Origin: Desulfuromonadaceae bacterium
GTDB taxonomy: Bacteria; Desulfobacterota; Desulfuromonadia; Geobacterales; Pseudopelobacteraceae
Assembly: GCA_028712075.1 (NCBI GenBank)
Contig: JAQTQX010000001.1
Location: 1-64,000, forward strand
DNA: 64,000 nt
Direction: 5' to 3'
Shown: piece after piece, positions 63,399 through 64,000 of the stretch
Layout of the letters: each line of letters opens with the position of its first letter
How positions within the stretch are numbered: the stretch's first letter is position 1
Position numbers and translations under genes: made by a program
Notes under the pieces: model-generated
Told to the model about the DNA's origin: nothing
What the model saw: only the letters and a program-made list of their open reading frames with translations
The model's database searches: none

Positions 63399-63968
63399 TC
63401 ATCTTTCCTGCAAATTCTCGGATATCCACTTTAAGATGCGCGGCTGGTTTATAAATGGTACCATTTTTGCCACTGTTTTGACATCAAGCCGGCTTAAAAG
63501 TGTCTGGGCCTGGTCTTCTTTCAGTAAATCAATCATTTTGCCGGCTTGCTCACTCTTCATTGTTTTAAAGAGCTTGACCATTTTCTGAATTTTATCGTCC
63601 AGTTTTTTCTTCTGCGCATTTGACTGGGCTTTCAGGCTGTCATCAAGCTTCTTTTTGCTCTCATCAAGTGCTTTTACCTGCGCTTCGAGCTTTGCGCTCA
63701 GCTTTTTCAGCTCCTGCTCCTTGGCAGCCAGAGCGGCTTCTTTTTCGGCCAGTTGTTGGCGGCGCGCGTCCTGAAGCGCTTTTTCTTCACGCGCCGCGCG
63801 TGTGGCGTTGATTGGCTGTGGAGCAGCCGAGGATCCGCTACCGGCGGCTTCAGTTGTCTTGTCTGTTCCGGTATCGTTACTGGCAAACACGCTCGGTTGT
63901 CGATACTGGGCAAATGCAGCGATGCACCCCACACCCACTGCAGTTATAAAAATCTTTTTCAAGTTCAC
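63399..63968 (-). CDS. MotE-like/MgtE-N domain flagellar protein
   Basis: A 189-residue protein. An N-terminal signal or membrane segment (about 5-22) is followed by a long charged coiled coil (about 55-130) and a C-terminal MgtE-N-like helical domain (EQAGKMIDLLKEDQAQTLLSRLDVKTVAKMVPFINQPRILKWISENL). This matches MotE-type chaperones encoded near fliJ and fliK. It starts with GTG, overlapping the stop of the upstream gene by three bases. Confidence 0.8.
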   Translation of the reverse strand: MNLKKIFITAVGVGCIAAFAQYRQPSVFASNDTGTDKTTEAAGSGSSAAPQPINATRAAREEKALQDARRQQLAEKEAALAAKEQELKKLSAKLEAQVKALDESKKKLDDSLKAQSNAQKKKLDDKIQKMVKLFKTMKSEQAGKMIDLLKEDQAQTLLSRLDVKTVAKMVPFINQPRILKWISENLQER

Positions 63969-64000
63969 GCCGGTTTAACCTTTTTCTGGATAGAAATTTC
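63965..64000 (-). CDS. C-terminal end of a gene cut by the window edge (probably fliJ)
   Basis: The last eleven codons (EISIQKKVKPA) and TGA of an upstream minus-strand gene are visible and overlap the MotE-like start. The usual order and basic tail suggest fliJ, but too little is present to be sure. Confidence 0.4.
   Translation of the reverse strand, partial: EISIQKKVKPA

Overview
The window looks like a chromosomal segment of a deltaproteobacterium close to Geobacter/Pelobacter (Desulfuromonadales/Geobacterales). I infer this from overall gene content: a ferredoxin/[FeFe]-hydrogenase-like domain fused to a sigma-54 activator, a CheW/CheX pair, the fliL-M-N-O-P-Q-R-flhB flagellar order with a TIGR02530-type protein, and paired M16 peptidases next to Mla genes. 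No rRNA, tRNA, CRISPR array, complete transposase or phage module was seen.

Layout. (1) 0.26-9.8 kb, plus strand: one tightly packed sulfate-assimilation operon (small siroheme sulfite reductase, TusA-like carrier, Sbp-CysTWA importer, APS reductase CysH, tRNA thiouridylase MnmA, CysD, CysN). It holds every step from sulfate uptake to sulfide, plus two proteins of tRNA thiolation. (2) 9.9-12.8 kb: an unusual sigma-54 activator with an H-cluster-like sensory half, followed by a small ribbon-helix-helix gene preceded by a very good sigma-54 promoter. (3) 12.8-21.4 kb: RNase G, a B12/radical-SAM protein, RsmB, Rpe, a REC-GGDEF protein, CheW and CheX. (4) 21.5-26.3 kb, minus: an M16 peptidase and a MacAB-like exporter. 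Upstream of the exporter lies a short independent transcript with its own promoter, a 20-codon reading frame and a terminator. (5) 26.4-34.8 kb, plus: Lon, the Mla lipid-transport genes (interrupted by an EVE-domain gene) and an active/inactive M16 peptidase pair. (6) 34.8-45.4 kb, minus: an FAD oxidoreductase, a two-component/UspA cluster, a RodZ-like protein, a TPR lipoprotein, a PfkB kinase, a TolC-like protein, a PabB-PabC fusion and an unknown conserved protein. (7) 45.4-48.9 kb: an accessory island with three type II toxin-antitoxin pairs (HigBA-, YefM-YoeB- and VapC/AbrB-like), two families of palindromic repeats and a secreted SecD-like protein. (8) 48.9-54.1 kb, minus: an RND efflux pump and adaptor with a secreted metallo-beta-lactamase-fold protein between them. 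(9) 54.1-64.0 kb, minus: a flagellar operon from fliJ (cut by the window end) through motE-like, fliK, flgD, a TIGR02530-like gene, flgE, fliL, M, N, O, P, Q, R to flhB.

The most noteworthy points are: the H-cluster-like sigma-54 regulator with a shared dyad at its own promoter and at a neighbouring sigma-54 promoter; the small leader-peptide gene with overlapping Arg-X-Arg motifs upstream of a MacAB-type operon; the flhB reading frame that has no ordinary start codon for its conserved N-terminus; and the repeat-bracketed toxin-antitoxin island. Everything is read by eye from sequence. Family names come from recognisable motifs and neighbours, not from searches.
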